Shown here piece after piece: positions 28,980-39,116 of a DNA stretch of 60,670 nucleotides; position 1 is the stretch's first letter, and every line of letters begins with the position of its first letter. The position numbers and the translations under genes are program-made. Source of the stretch: Opitutia bacterium (GTDB lineage: Bacteria; Verrucomicrobiota; Verrucomicrobiia; Opitutales; UBA953); assembly GCA_947378905.1 (NCBI GenBank), contig CANCLV010000003.1, positions 1-60,670 of the forward strand. The letters run 5' to 3'. The notes below the pieces were generated by a model. The model did no database searches. It worked only from the letters and a program-made list of their open reading frames with translations, and was not told the origin of the DNA.

Positions 28980-30637
28980 TTAGCCGCCTTTCCATTCGTG
29001 ATTTGGCGCTCATGGATCGAATGTCGCTCGACCTGGGTAAGGGATTCACTGTGGTAACGGGCGAAACAGGTGCAGGTAAATCAGTTCTACTCGGTGCATT
29101 TTCCTTATTAGCAGGTAATCGCGCAGGTAAAACGATTGTCCGCAAAGACGCGGAAGAATGTGTCGTCGAGGCCGAACTTGATGTGGGTAGCGATAAACGA
29201 TTCACCCAAGTGTTAGAAGAGTTAGACCTACCTGCGTGTGATGAAGGACTTTTATTAATTAAACGAACGGTCCATGTTTCGAAAGCCGGACGTATTACGG
29301 TCAACGGAGGAGCAGCCACTTTAGCTCAATTACAAAAACTCGGCGAACTGTGGATTGATTTCCATGGTCCAGGCGAACCGCAAAAACTCATGCGTGCTGA
29401 CACGCAGTTAGAAATGCTAGATTTATATGCTGGAGTTGAAGATTCGTTAAACCGCTATCGCGAAGTCTGGAAGCGTCGCCAAGAGATTCTTAAAACAATC
29501 CAAGAGATGTCTTCAGCCGAGAAACTATCCGAAGATGAAATCAACTTTTTAAAATCACAGATAGAAAAATTAGAGTCCTTGGATTTAACTGATGAAGCTA
29601 TCCAGAAGTTAGAACGTGAACACGCTCGCTCGTCTCGCGCCCAAGAGCTTTCGCAATTATTGAGTCAAATCGATCTGGCTTTGGGCTCGGAGGGCGTAGC
29701 CCAAGATATACCGAAGATCCTTAAAGTGGCTCAATCGATTGCACGGATTGATGCCGATGCAGAATCACTTGCCCAGCGATTACAGGGTCTAGCTGCCGAA
29801 GCCGATGATATCAGGGCTGACTTTGCCCGCTTGGCTAGAGGGTTATCTGCGGATGAGTCGGAAATCGAAAATCTAGATTCCAAAATGAATCTCTGGTTAG
29901 AGTTTCGTCGAAAATACGGCCCGACTGTTGAATCGGTTCGATTGAAGCGTGATAGTTTGAAAAATCGCCTATTGTCACAGGGTGATATCGAATCACGCGT
30001 AGAGAAACTTAAAGCTGATGCCCTTCGGGAAGAAAAAGAATTAAAGAAGTTGGCCGATGTCTTGCATGCTACACGTGTTAAGTCCGCTGAAAAATTAGCT
30101 AGCACGGCCAAAAAGATGTTAGGCTCACTCGGGTTTAAGAAAGCTGATTTAAAAATTGATGTAGCCTTGGCAGAACTTGGACCCATGGGCGCAGATCGTG
30201 TTCAATTTCAATTCTGCGCTAATGTAGGCCAAGATTTACTTCCCTTAGACCAAATCGCTTCGAGCGGTGAAGCTGCCCGTGTGATGTTGGCCCTAAAGAC
30301 TGTGCTCGCTTCCGTTGATAATACACCTGTTCTTGTTTTTGACGAAGTGGACGCTAATGTCGGCGGAGAGATTGGTGCCCAAGTTGGACGTGAGTTAGCC
30401 GCACTTGGCAAGAAACACCAAGTTTTCTGCGTTACGCACTTACCGCAAGTCGCTGCTCTAGGACACGCCCACTTGGTCGTAACGAAAACACAGAATGAAC
30501 GTTCAACCTCTGTGGTGATTGAGCCAGTTCATGCCAAAAGAAAAGACCGTGAATTGGAGATTGCTCGTATGTTGGGAGATCGGACGAGTAAAGTCGCCCT
30601 CACGCATGCCCGTGAGTTGCTTGATGCTGCTGAGTAA
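28976..30637 (+). CDS. recN: DNA repair protein RecN
   Basis: A 553-residue SMC-like ATPase used in double-strand break repair. The ATG at 28976 overlaps the yggS stop. Walker A is GETGAGKS near residues 26-33, two coiled-coil arms span about 150-350, and the C-terminal head has the Walker B/D-loop DEVDANVGGEIG and the switch segment CVTHLPQVAALG. Length is normal. It ends one base before the stop of the convergent SDR gene, with no visible terminator between them. Confidence 0.95.
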   Translation: MISRLSIRDLALMDRMSLDLGKGFTVVTGETGAGKSVLLGAFSLLAGNRAGKTIVRKDAEECVVEAELDVGSDKRFTQVLEELDLPACDEGLLLIKRTVHVSKAGRITVNGGAATLAQLQKLGELWIDFHGPGEPQKLMRADTQLEMLDLYAGVEDSLNRYREVWKRRQEILKTIQEMSSAEKLSEDEINFLKSQIEKLESLDLTDEAIQKLEREHARSSRAQELSQLLSQIDLALGSEGVAQDIPKILKVAQSIARIDADAESLAQRLQGLAAEADDIRADFARLARGLSADESEIENLDSKMNLWLEFRRKYGPTVESVRLKRDSLKNRLLSQGDIESRVEKLKADALREEKELKKLADVLHATRVKSAEKLASTAKKMLGSLGFKKADLKIDVALAELGPMGADRVQFQFCANVGQDLLPLDQIASSGEAARVMLALKTVLASVDNTPVLVFDEVDANVGGEIGAQVGRELAALGKKHQVFCVTHLPQVAALGHAHLVVTKTQNERSTSVVIEPVHAKRKDRELEIARMLGDRTSKVALTHARELLDAAE

Positions 30638-30638
30638 T

Positions 30639-31454
30639 TTACTTTTTGATAAAGCGATCGAGCTTCAGTCTCTGTATCATGCGTAATCCAATAGCTGCTG
30701 CCCAAGGCTTGGGTAGGCGGGCACTAAACATACCTAATAATTTGTTTTTCCATCCCGTAATTACCTGCGGTTTGTTTTTCGCCATGGCCTTTAGCGCTTC
30801 ATCCGCACATTCATCCGCGGTTTGTCCACCCAAACCAGTCGAACTAATGAATCCAGCGGCTTTAGAAAAATTGGTTGAAACCGGCCCAGGACAAATGGCG
30901 ACGCTCCGCACGCCATATTTTTTCATCTCTGCATCGAGCGCGATACTCCAATGAAGGAGAAACGCTTTAGTCGCGGCATAGGTAGACATGAGTGGTGTGG
31001 GTTGATAACCAGCAAGGGACGCCACATTCGCTATCTGTCCTCCACGTGATTTTAATTTTTCAATCAATAAGCCAGTAAGATAAACGGGTGCCGATGTATT
31101 AAGCTCTACCATCTTCATCGTGTGTTCTAAATGAGGTGCAGGAAACTCGCCGTAGGCCCCAATTCCACTATTATTAATTAATAGAATAGTACCCTGTGGG
31201 GGCATAAGTTTTTGTAATTCAGTTACAACTGACTTGATTTCAAGGGGTTGAGAGAGGTCGCAGGTAAGATGAGTAAAGTTCAGATCATTCGAAACATCTT
31301 GTGGGGGCGTGCGAGATAGGTTGAACACCGTCGCGGAGGTGCTAGACTTCTCTATACGCGAAAGGAGTGCGCGTCCGATGCCCGAAGAAGATCCTGTGAT
31401 GATGATACAAGAAAAAGAATTCAAAAAATTATCTATGGATTTGTTAGAAGGCAT
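30639..31454 (-). CDS. Short-chain dehydrogenase/reductase
   Basis: About 271 residues from the ATG at 31454; an upstream extension is possible but not family-like. It has a Rossmann fold with TGSSSGIGRAL near the N-terminus (NAD(P)-binding TGxxxGIG), NNSGIG (NAG-like motif), and the catalytic Ser in NVASLAGY with Tyr and Lys of YAATKAF (YxxxK). CPGPVSTNF follows. This is the classical SDR pattern of the DltE/YqjQ-like group. The substrate is unknown. It is divergent from hpf with 39 bases between starts. Confidence 0.9.
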   Translation of the reverse strand: MPSNKSIDNFLNSFSCIIITGSSSGIGRALLSRIEKSSTSATVFNLSRTPPQDVSNDLNFTHLTCDLSQPLEIKSVVTELQKLMPPQGTILLINNSGIGAYGEFPAPHLEHTMKMVELNTSAPVYLTGLLIEKLKSRGGQIANVASLAGYQPTPLMSTYAATKAFLLHWSIALDAEMKKYGVRSVAICPGPVSTNFSKAAGFISSTGLGGQTADECADEALKAMAKNKPQVITGWKNKLLGMFSARLPKPWAAAIGLRMIQRLKLDRFIKK

Positions 31455-31493
31455 GGTGCGTAGCTTTTCGTTTATCCAAACCCCAATAAATAA

Positions 31494-31853
31494 ATGAGCA
31501 ACACAGCAATCGTTATCTCGGGTGTTCATCTAGAACTCACCGAGGCCCTGAAAGAAACCGTGCGTACCAAAGTTGAAAAACTTTTACGTCACAATGACCG
31601 TATCGTTAAAGTGTTCGTAGAATTGGTTTTTAATCACACCCGAGATCATGCGCGAGAGTTTGGTGCGCAGATTCGCCTGGAACTACCGGGGCCGGACATC
31701 GTTGTACGCGAAGAGTCGGAAGACTTATATAAATCGATCGATATCTTGGTCGACAAAGTGGACCGTCAATTACGTCGCCGCCATCGTCTAGAAAAAGAAA
31801 AGCGCAATCATCCAAGTTCGACCGACTTAGGGTCGCTAGGTAAAAATTCATAG
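31494..31853 (+). CDS. hpf: Short ribosome hibernation promoting factor (HPF/RaiA family)
   Basis: A 119-residue protein with the HPF/YfiA fold: IVISGVHLELTEALKETVRTK at the start, KVEKLLRHNDRIVKVFVEL and DLYKSIDILVDKVDRQLRRR. It lacks the C-terminal dimerisation domain of long HPF, so it is the short form that binds the 30S decoding centre and inactivates ribosomes in stationary phase, perhaps aided by another factor. It is monocistronic and followed by its own terminator. No Shine-Dalgarno motif. Confidence 0.93.
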   Translation: MSNTAIVISGVHLELTEALKETVRTKVEKLLRHNDRIVKVFVELVFNHTRDHAREFGAQIRLELPGPDIVVREESEDLYKSIDILVDKVDRQLRRRHRLEKEKRNHPSSTDLGSLGKNS

Positions 31854-31876
31854 AATTAAGTTTAGTTCCACTAAAG

Positions 31877-31907
31877 ACCCCTAGTTCATAGCCTAGGGGT
31901 TTTTATT
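31877..31907 (+). terminator. Intrinsic terminator after hpf
   Basis: ACCCCTAG (31877-31884) pairs with CTAGGGGT (31893-31900) around an 8-base loop, followed by TTTTATTTTA. It separates hpf from mpl. Confidence 0.85.
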
Positions 31908-31959
31908 TTATACACTTGTTTTCTCGCCCAAGCCGGGGAGATGGTTCTAGGGTGTGGCT

Positions 31960-33378
31960 ATGCGGATTTATTTCATCGGCATTTGCGGTACCGCCATGGG
32001 CAATGCGGCGTTATTAATGCGTGCCCTTGGTCATGAAGTGATTGGTTCGGATACGGGTATTTATCCGCCGATGTCGAATCACTTGAAAAATGCAGGTATT
32101 GAAATTCTCGAGGGATGGAGCGCTGATCGCCTAGCATCATTAAAGCCAGATTTAGTTGTCGTCGGAAATATCGCTTCGCGTGGTCACCCCGAAGTCGAAT
32201 TTCTCCTACAGTCCAACCAGAGTTACATTTCACTGCCGCAGCTTTTGCGCAGTCACCTTTTGGGTGATCGAAAGAATATCGTCATCGCAGGTACTCACGG
32301 AAAAACGACGACTACATGTCTATCGGCCTTTTTACTTAAAGAAGCCAACGCTAATCCAGGTTGGTTGGTCGGTGGCGTGCCGCGTGATTTACCTGACAGT
32401 TCCTTTATCGGTCAAAAGGGTGGGGCCTTCGTGATTGAAGGCGATGAATACGACTCAGCTTTTTTTGATAAGCGCAGTAAGTTTATTCAGTACCTTCCTC
32501 ATATTTTAGCTATTAATAATATTGAATTCGACCATGCTGATATTTTCCGCGACCTGGAAGATGTTTTAAGAACATTTTCACACGGCTTACGCGTTGTCCC
32601 CGGAAATGGCTTCATCGTTGCGAATGGCGACGATCGTAATGTTACGAATTTGGTAAATAAAGTGACTTGGGCTCCCGTGGTGAAGGTGGGCGTGGGTGAA
32701 CACAACGAAGTTCAAATCAGTAATTTCTCAGAAACATCTAATGGTTCAACTTTTTCAATCTTCTGGAAGGGTGTACTTTGGGCCAAAGTAGAATGGACCT
32801 TAACCGGTTTATTTAATGCCCGTAATGCAGCGATCGCTGCAGTGTCTGCTGGCCTATTTTTAAATGCGCAAAACCCCACACAGTTAAAACTCGATTCCCT
32901 TAAGAAGTTTAAAGGAGTGATGCGACGCCAAGAGGTTTTGATAGAAAACAAGAACTTGGTTTGCATTGAGGACTTCGGCCATCACCCCACCGCCATTCAT
33001 TGTACGCTAGAGTCGCTGCGTAATCGTTATCCAACCTTTGAATTAGTCGCCTGTTTTGAGCCTCGTAGTAATACCGCCGCCCGCAAGGTCATGCAGGATA
33101 GTTTTGGCGAGGCCTTAGCCCTAGCGGATACTATTTATTTACCCCCCGCTCATCGTGCTGATAAATTAGGGGCCGATAGTTTCGATAGCGTCGGCATTGC
33201 CAAAACTTTACAACAAAAGGGTCGTCAGGCTTGGGCCTGTGATTCTCATGATAGTCTTTTAAGTAAACTGATTACAGACACGCGCTCGGCGTCAAAGCCA
33301 AGACTAGTCGTGTTCTTCTCTAATGGATCGTTTGGTGGAATTATCCAGAAGTTTGCTCAGACTTTTAAACAAAACTGA
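31960..33378 (+). CDS. mpl: UDP-N-acetylmuramate:L-alanyl-gamma-D-glutamyl-meso-DAP ligase
   Basis: About 472 residues. A Mur-ligase fold with IGICGTAMGNAALLMRALGH at the start, the ATP-binding AGTHGKTTTT (about residues 110-119), EGDEYDSAFFDKRSKF, the NNIEFDHADIF segment and EDFGHHPTAI. EGDEYD and the absence of MurC-type ends identify Mpl, which reattaches recycled murein tripeptide to UDP-MurNAc. An in-frame GTG (31954) lies two codons upstream of the ATG. A TAGGGT -10-like hexamer (31948-31953) lies 6 bases before this ATG. The stop directly abuts the stop of convergent ribF. Confidence 0.94.
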   Translation: MRIYFIGICGTAMGNAALLMRALGHEVIGSDTGIYPPMSNHLKNAGIEILEGWSADRLASLKPDLVVVGNIASRGHPEVEFLLQSNQSYISLPQLLRSHLLGDRKNIVIAGTHGKTTTTCLSAFLLKEANANPGWLVGGVPRDLPDSSFIGQKGGAFVIEGDEYDSAFFDKRSKFIQYLPHILAINNIEFDHADIFRDLEDVLRTFSHGLRVVPGNGFIVANGDDRNVTNLVNKVTWAPVVKVGVGEHNEVQISNFSETSNGSTFSIFWKGVLWAKVEWTLTGLFNARNAAIAAVSAGLFLNAQNPTQLKLDSLKKFKGVMRRQEVLIENKNLVCIEDFGHHPTAIHCTLESLRNRYPTFELVACFEPRSNTAARKVMQDSFGEALALADTIYLPPAHRADKLGADSFDSVGIAKTLQQKGRQAWACDSHDSLLSKLITDTRSASKPRLVVFFSNGSFGGIIQKFAQTFKQN

Positions 33379-34290
33379 TTAGGCTAGCCCCAACAGTTTT
33401 CGCGCCTGAATCTCATCTTTGGAGATCTGGGCTTTTAATTCATCCAGTGACTCAAATTTTTTCTCTCCGCGGATTCGATAAAGCCAACGAATGCGTACGC
33501 TGTCTCCGACTTGCGGAAGAGTACCGCTTACTTTTAAGAGGTGAGATTCTAATAACGGATTAACTGCATTTTTTTCTACGGTTGGGCGAAGGCCCCAGTT
33601 TGCTACGGCAGGTTCGGCAATGCCACTCACTCCAATGCATTCAACGGCATAAACACCGTATGCTGGTTGAAGCTCGGGGCTCCATGCCATGTTTAATGTC
33701 GGGTACCCGATCGTCCTGCCTAGTTTCTGGCCTTCAATTAAAATGCCTTCAGCTTCGTAGGGTCGAAGGAGTAGGCGATTGGCTAATTCAATATTCCCGT
33801 CGAGCAGGGCACCACGAATACGCGAGCTACTCACAGAGTCGCCTTCGAATTCAACGGCGGGACAACTATGCACAGAAAGCCCGAGTGGCTTTGCATCATG
33901 CATTAATCGTTCCGCGTTACCTTGTCGGTTTTGTCCGTAATGAAAATTATTTCCAATATGAATGCTACGCAGATTTTTGAACTGGTGCATTAACCAAGCG
34001 GGAAAATCAGGAGCTAAGAGTGCAGCGTATTGAGCGTTGAAAGTTTGATGATGAATAAACTGGGCTCCTGCTTCGGTGAGTCGCTCGTCTTTCTGCGCTC
34101 GGGTGAAAAGCAGTGGTACGGGTTTATCGGGACGGAGCACACGACTAGGATGCGGATCAAAAGTCATTACCCCCACTAAACCGCCATCACGCCGAGCTTG
34201 TTCGCGGGCAGAATGTAAAACAGCACGATGCCCCAGGTGCACACCATCAAAGGCACCGATCGCTAAATGGAGGGGAGGGTTGTGACTCAT
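33379..34290 (-). CDS. ribF: Bifunctional riboflavin kinase / FMN adenylyltransferase
   Basis: A 303-residue enzyme that makes FMN and then FAD. The N-terminal adenylyltransferase domain has AIGAFDGVHLGHRAVL and FDPHPSRVL, and SSSRIRGALLDG marks the KMSK-like SxxR region. The C-terminal riboflavin kinase has IGYPTLNMAW (PTxN motif). The start ATG overlaps the truB stop by 4 bases, so nrnA, truB and ribF form one leftward operon. Confidence 0.96.
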   Translation of the reverse strand: MSHNPPLHLAIGAFDGVHLGHRAVLHSAREQARRDGGLVGVMTFDPHPSRVLRPDKPVPLLFTRAQKDERLTEAGAQFIHHQTFNAQYAALLAPDFPAWLMHQFKNLRSIHIGNNFHYGQNRQGNAERLMHDAKPLGLSVHSCPAVEFEGDSVSSSRIRGALLDGNIELANRLLLRPYEAEGILIEGQKLGRTIGYPTLNMAWSPELQPAYGVYAVECIGVSGIAEPAVANWGLRPTVEKNAVNPLLESHLLKVSGTLPQVGDSVRIRWLYRIRGEKKFESLDELKAQISKDEIQARKLLGLA

Positions 34291-35015
34291 CCTAAGGCAA
34301 TGCTGGGTACGACTTCATTTACAGGAATCAAACACTCCCGCAATTGTTGCGCATTCATCGCGCCTAACTGTTCAAGAGTTTTTCCGCGTTCGATACTTAG
34401 ATTTCCGGAATGCGTACGGCGCAACATGGACAGGTGGGCCCCGGGGCCGAGTTTCTTGCCTAAATCAAAGGCCAACGTCCGGATATAGGTACCCTTTGTG
34501 CATTGTACTTTAAAAGTGAATTTGGGGCTAACCCAACTTTGTAACTCTAAAAGGTTAATACGAATGAAGCGCGGTTCGCGTTCAACTTCGATTCCCTTGC
34601 GGGCTAATTCATAAAGTTTTTTACCGCCGATTTTTTTGGCCGAATGCATCGGCGGAGTTTGATACTGATCGCCTAACATCGATTTCAAAGCGTCGGCAAT
34701 TTGTGTTTCTGAAAAAGCGGGTACGGGATGAGTTTCTGTAGTCTCACCCTCTGCATCTTGACTGTCGGTGACGACTCCCAGGGTAGCTTCTCCAAGATAC
34801 TCTTTTTCTTGCGACATTAAATACTGTGACGCCTTGGTTGCCTTACCAACCAACATAATCAGCAGTCCGGTTGCCATGGGATCGAGGGTGCCGGCATGTC
34901 CCACGCGACGGGTTTGATAGAGCCGACGGATTTTATCTACGACATCGTGCGACGTAATGCCTTGTGGTTTATCGACCACTAAAATTCCTTCAGGCTCCGA
35001 CGGCAAAGAGTTCAT
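34287..35015 (-). CDS. truB: tRNA pseudouridine(55) synthase TruB
   Basis: A 242-residue pseudouridine synthase acting on U55 in the T-loop of tRNAs. The catalytic Asp lies in RVGHAGTLDPMATGLL (about residues 37-52); VDKPQGITSHDVV at the N-terminus and CTKGTYIRTLAFDLG in the second half are typical. The C-terminal PUA domain of E. coli TruB is missing, as in short TruB forms. Overlaps by 4 bases with genes on both sides. Confidence 0.96.
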   Translation of the reverse strand: MNSLPSEPEGILVVDKPQGITSHDVVDKIRRLYQTRRVGHAGTLDPMATGLLIMLVGKATKASQYLMSQEKEYLGEATLGVVTDSQDAEGETTETHPVPAFSETQIADALKSMLGDQYQTPPMHSAKKIGGKKLYELARKGIEVEREPRFIRINLLELQSWVSPKFTFKVQCTKGTYIRTLAFDLGKKLGPGAHLSMLRRTHSGNLSIERGKTLEQLGAMNAQQLRECLIPVNEVVPSIALG

Positions 35016-36013
35016 GCGCGAGTTTGTTCGCGGTAGTGAGCGATGATAATATCAAGAATTCTCTGACGATCACTCTGTAGCGTGCAGCCTATCATATTAA
35101 ACCCTGCTGCGAGAATGTGTCCGCCGCCATTAAGTTTAGCCGCCAGTAAATCGAGACGCAGTTTGGGGTCGCGTCCACGCAGGCTGCCACGAATGCCATC
35201 TTTGCCTTCTTCAAAGAGAACGGCGATTTCTACACCCACCACTGAACGTGGAAATTCAACGAGGCCTTCTTTATCTTCTTTTGTGGTTCCTGTTGCCGAA
35301 TAGTCAGCCTGAGTAATTTCGCCCGAACAAATTTTTCCATTCTCGTGGAAGAGTATGGAGTTCAAAAATCTTTTGGTGAGTTCTAATTTTCCACGACTCT
35401 CTTGTTCGAAGATATAAAAATTAGCTTCTTCGGGCTTGGCTCCGCGCTTAACCAACTCTGCCGCAATTTCCAGTACGCCAGCAGTGACGCTCGCGTAGCA
35501 AAATCTTCCCGTGTCGGTGATGATTCCAAGGTGTAATGATTTTGCGGTAGCTTCATCGCAGTTCAGTCCATTTTTCAACGCACCATAAGCTAAGATGTGG
35601 CAAGTGGCGGCCGCTTCTTTGACGACGATATTAATTTTAGCGTAATCTGGGTTGGAGGAGTGGTGGTCGATATTGGCGAGAATTTGATTATCGAACTTAG
35701 AGAGTAATTCTGTCCCTATCCTTGTCGCATCGGCACAGTCTACGGCTATGGCCTGTCGCCCGTCGGCAGTGTATTGCTCGGCGGTTAAGAACTTTATTCC
35801 TTGGGTGTACGTGGTGAGATTTGAAGGAACTCGATCACGGTTAACACAAATGGCGTCAACGCCTCCTGCCAGGAGCATGCGACATAGGGCGCTCTGTGAG
35901 CCAATACAGTCTCCATCAGGCCTCATATGCCCCAATACGGCCACTTTTTGACCCCTTAGGCTGGTGACTAGCTCTTTTAGGGCCGCCCCGGCTAATTGCA
36001 TGCTTATTGCCAT
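35012..36013 (-). CDS. nrnA: DHH-family phosphoesterase (NrnA-like oligoribonuclease / pAp phosphatase)
   Basis: About 333 residues. The DHH domain shows HMRPDGDCIGSQ (about residue 30), the DHH motif in ANIDHHSSNPDYA, and the DHHA1 domain ends with GGGHILAAGF. NrnA enzymes degrade short RNA oligonucleotides and pAp. The start is set at 36013; an alternative ATG is at 36001. A -10-like TATAGT lies on this strand at 36024-36029, giving a very short predicted leader. The gene usually follows rbfA in the nusA cluster; here rbfA is 8.6 kb away. Confidence 0.88.
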   Translation of the reverse strand: MAISMQLAGAALKELVTSLRGQKVAVLGHMRPDGDCIGSQSALCRMLLAGGVDAICVNRDRVPSNLTTYTQGIKFLTAEQYTADGRQAIAVDCADATRIGTELLSKFDNQILANIDHHSSNPDYAKINIVVKEAAATCHILAYGALKNGLNCDEATAKSLHLGIITDTGRFCYASVTAGVLEIAAELVKRGAKPEEANFYIFEQESRGKLELTKRFLNSILFHENGKICSGEITQADYSATGTTKEDKEGLVEFPRSVVGVEIAVLFEEGKDGIRGSLRGRDPKLRLDLLAAKLNGGGHILAAGFNMIGCTLQSDRQRILDIIIAHYREQTRA

Positions 36014-36095
36014 AATTAATAGCACTATACAAACCACCGACTTCGCTCCGAGGCAAAGGCAAAAGAACGGGTTATTTACAAAATGGGAGGAACGC

Positions 36096-36125
36096 TTGAT
36101 GGGCGGTCTAGTCTGGGCATACTAT
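36096..36125 (+). promoter_or_regulatory. Predicted clpC promoter with short leader
   Basis: TTGATG (36096-36101) and TACTAT (36120-36125) are spaced by 18 bases; the clpC ATG at 36142 would give a leader of about 10 bases. No CIRCE or CtsR-like operator is recognisable in this divergent nrnA/clpC space. Confidence 0.4.
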
Positions 36126-36141
36126 CTGCTAAATACTCCAC

Positions 36142-38691
36142 ATGGATAAGGATAAAAACCAAAACTTCACTCCCCGCGCCCGAAAGGTCGTGGAACTCGC
36201 GCGCAGCGAAGCTCGCCGCTTTAACCATAATTACGTTGGTACGGAACACATCCTTCTTGGTCTTATAAAATTAGGCGAAGGCGTCGCCGTTAATGTTCTT
36301 GGTCGGATGGGTCTCGATTTAAAAACCGTTCGCACCGCTGTTGAAAAACAAGTCGGCCCTGGACCCGAAGAAGCAAAAGCTCCTGAAACCATTCCTCTCA
36401 CACCTCGTGTGCAAAAAGTAATGGCTCATGCGATTGCTGAGGGTCGCACACTAGGTCATGCCTATGTGGGCACTGAACATATTTTATTAGGCTTACTTAA
36501 AGAAGGCGAAGGCGTTGCCGCACGTGTTCTCCAAGCTTTGAATGTTGATTTAGAACGTTGCCGAAAAGAAATTCTCGCCGACATCGAACCCAATGCTTCA
36601 GGTGAAGCTGATAAACCTTCTAATCCTGAAAGCATGTCGGATGAACCAGGAGATGATACTCCGCCTCCCTCGCGCCGTTCCTCCGAAGATAATCCTAATC
36701 GTCCAGGTCGCGGCGAGCGTTTGTCTTTATTAAAAACTTTTGGTCGCGATCTTACTGAGCTCGCTCGCGCTGGAGATTTAGATCCCGTCATCGGACGCAA
36801 AGAAGAAATTCGTCGTGTCGTCCAAATTCTTTGCCGCCGCACTAAGAATAACCCTGTTCTTATTGGTGAAGCTGGTGTAGGTAAAACCGCTATCGTCGAA
36901 GGCCTCGCTCAAGAAATTGCATCGGGCATCGTTCCTGAAATTTTACTCGACCGTAAGGTTATCACACTCGATCTCGCCTTGATGGTCGCTGGCACAAAAT
37001 ATCGCGGTCAGTTCGAAGAACGCATCAAAGGTATTATGGATGAAATCAAGCGTGCGAAAAACATCATCCTCTTTATTGATGAAATGCACACCATTGTTGG
37101 TGCGGGTGCGGCCGAAGGTGCCATGGACGCTTCTAATATTTTAAAGCCTGCATTATCGCGTGGTGAAATTCAGTGCGTCGGTGCTACCACCTTGTCCGAA
37201 TACCGTAAGCACATCGAAAAAGATGCTGCCCTAGAGCGACGCTTCCAATCCGTGAAGGTTGACGATCCTACACCTGAAGACGCCGTCCTTATTTTAAAAG
37301 GCATTCGTCACAAATACGAAGAGCATCATAAGTGCGAATATACTGATGCTGCTATTGAGTCTGCTGTACGCCTTTCGCATCGCTACATCACTTCTCGTCA
37401 CTTGCCTGACAAAGCAATCGACGTCATGGATGAAGCCGGTGCGCGTGCCCGTATTCGCTCGCTGAATTTACCTCCCGAACTCGATAAAGCCCAAGCAGAT
37501 ATCGATGCCGTAGTCTTGCAAAAAGAAGAGGCCTCGCGTCACCAAAAGTTTGAAGAGGCTGCCAATCTTCGTGACACCGAGAAGAAACTCCGTGCTAAGC
37601 GTGAGAAGATGCTCGATGAGTGGAAAAAGAAGCGTGACGAAAAGAAAATCATCGTGGGTGAAGACGAAATTCTGCACATCGTCGCTGACTGGACGGGCGT
37701 TCCGCTTAATCGCATGGAAAGCAAGGAGTCTAAAAAGCTTCTTGAACTCGAAACCGATTTACAGAGCAGTGTCATCGGACAAGACCGCGCTTGCGAAGTC
37801 GTTGCCCGCGCACTCCGTCGTTCTCGAGCTGATTTAAAGGATCCACGTCGTCCAATTGGTTCATTCTTATTCCTCGGTCCGACGGGTGTGGGTAAAACCT
37901 TACTCGCTCGCACACTCGCCGAACGCATGTTCGGCGAAAAAGAAGCCGTCATTCAGATTGATATGTCTGAATACATGGAAAAGTTTACTGTTTCACGACT
38001 CATCGGATCTCCTCCAGGTTATGTTGGACATGATGAAGGCGGACAACTCACCGAACTCGTTCGTCGCAAGCCCTACTCCGTAGTTCTTTTCGACGAAATT
38101 GAGAAGGCTCACCCTGATGTGATTCAATTGCTATTACAGGCGCTCGAAGATGGTCGCTTGACTGACTCGCTCGGCCGCGTGGTCGATTTCCGTAATACTA
38201 TTATTATTATGACCTCGAACGTCGGGGCTGATGTTTTACAACGTAACAACTCTGTCGGCTTTGATGTCGGCGTTAGTGCTACCCGCGACTACGAAAAACT
38301 TAAAGACCGCATCATGGAAGAAACCAAGCGTGCCTTTAAGCCTGAGTTCTTAAATCGTCTTACCGATATCGTAATCTTCCAACAGCTCGCGAAGGAGCAC
38401 ATGACTAAGATTGTAGACATCGAAGTCGCAAAAGTTGCCAAACGTCTGCTCGATCTCGGGGTTAAGTTGGTCGTGACCGAACCAGCTCGCGGCTACCTCG
38501 TTGAAAATGGTTGGGACGAAAAATATGGTGCCCGCCCACTCCGTCGTGCAGTCGAGCGCTTACTGGAAGATCCACTCGCTGAATCCATTTTACGTAATGA
38601 TTATAATAAAGAAGAGCCCGTAATTGTGAGTGTTGGGGATAAGGGCTTGGTCTTTACGCAAAAGAAATCAGGCGAAATTTCCGGGACGTAA
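36142..38691 (+). CDS. clpC: ATP-dependent Clp protease ATP-binding subunit ClpC
   Basis: An 849-residue Hsp100 unfoldase. The N-domain has two Clp repeats with GTEHILLGL twice; Glu35 and Glu112 correspond to the phospho-arginine-binding Glu32 and Glu106 of B. subtilis ClpC. AAA module 1 has Walker [10 protein letters not shown] and Walker [14 protein letters not shown]-containing middle region ([15 protein letters not shown]) is followed by AAA module 2 with GPTGVGKTL and [13 protein letters not shown]. ClpC feeds substrates to ClpP. With mcsA-mcsB in the same window it forms a phospho-arginine-directed proteolysis set. A ClpP-binding (L/I)G(F/L) loop is probable but I did not pin it down. 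Confidence 0.96.
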   Translation: MDKDKNQNFTPRARKVVELARSEARRFNHNYVGTEHILLGLIKLGEGVAVNVLGRMGLDLKTVRTAVEKQVGPGPEEAKAPETIPLTPRVQKVMAHAIAEGRTLGHAYVGTEHILLGLLKEGEGVAARVLQALNVDLERCRKEILADIEPNASGEADKPSNPESMSDEPGDDTPPPSRRSSEDNPNRPGRGERLSLLKTFGRDLTELARAGDLDPVIGRKEEIRRVVQILCRRTKNNPVLIGEAGVGKTAIVEGLAQEIASGIVPEILLDRKVITLDLALMVAGTKYRGQFEERIKGIMDEIKRAKNIILFIDEMHTIVGAGAAEGAMDASNILKPALSRGEIQCVGATTLSEYRKHIEKDAALERRFQSVKVDDPTPEDAVLILKGIRHKYEEHHKCEYTDAAIESAVRLSHRYITSRHLPDKAIDVMDEAGARARIRSLNLPPELDKAQADIDAVVLQKEEASRHQKFEEAANLRDTEKKLRAKREKMLDEWKKKRDEKKIIVGEDEILHIVADWTGVPLNRMESKESKKLLELETDLQSSVIGQDRACEVVARALRRSRADLKDPRRPIGSFLFLGPTGVGKTLLARTLAERMFGEKEAVIQIDMSEYMEKFTVSRLIGSPPGYVGHDEGGQLTELVRRKPYSVVLFDEIEKAHPDVIQLLLQALEDGRLTDSLGRVVDFRNTIIIMTSNVGADVLQRNNSVGFDVGVSATRDYEKLKDRIMEETKRAFKPEFLNRLTDIVIFQQLAKEHMTKIVDIEVAKVAKRLLDLGVKLVVTEPARGYLVENGWDEKYGARPLRRAVERLLEDPLAESILRNDYNKEEPVIVSVGDKGLVFTQKKSGEISGT

Positions 38692-38694
38692 CTC

Positions 38695-39042
38695 ATGTCA
38701 TCACGCTACGTTCTCTCGGGGTTGATGGGCGCCACCGCCGTCGCCCTGGGAGCGTTTGGCGCTCATGGCTTAAAACAGATTCTTCAACAGAATCCGGACG
38801 CGGTGAGCTGGTGGAATACGGCGACGCAGTACTTAATGATTCATGCGATTGCCGTGGGTGCCATAAAATCAAAGCGTTCAGCCTATCTCTGGCTTACTGG
38901 TTCACTCATTTTTTCTTCAACGCTCTATGCGATGGCATTGGGTGGTCCGAAATGGCTAGGTGCCATCACGCCCATCGGCGGCACCTTATTAATCGTAGGT
39001 TGGGTGATGTTGATTTTCTTTAAAGAGTCATCACACGACTAA
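38695..39042 (+). CDS. DUF423-family small membrane protein
   Basis: A 115-residue protein with four hydrophobic helices. It starts SGLMGATAVALGAFGAHGLK, which is the DUF423 (YgdD/YwdK) signature, and includes TATQYLMIHAIA-like sequence (NTATQYLMIHA) and PIGGTLLIVGW near the end. Function unknown in all organisms. It starts 3 bases after clpC, so it is probably co-transcribed, and is followed by a terminator. Confidence 0.88.
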   Translation: MSSRYVLSGLMGATAVALGAFGAHGLKQILQQNPDAVSWWNTATQYLMIHAIAVGAIKSKRSAYLWLTGSLIFSSTLYAMALGGPKWLGAITPIGGTLLIVGWVMLIFFKESSHD

Positions 39043-39063
39043 GTTGAATTTAATATAAATAAT

Positions 39064-39095
39064 AAAAAACCCGCAGTAAAAACTGCGGGTTTTTT
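39064..39095. terminator. Bidirectional terminator
   Basis: CCCGCAGT (39070-39077) pairs with ACTGCGGG (39082-39089), loop AAAA, with six A before and six T after, so it can terminate clpC-DUF423 transcripts rightward and the 39117-39407 gene leftward. Confidence 0.9.
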
Positions 39096-39116
39096 CGTGA
39101 AGATAATTTTAAGTAA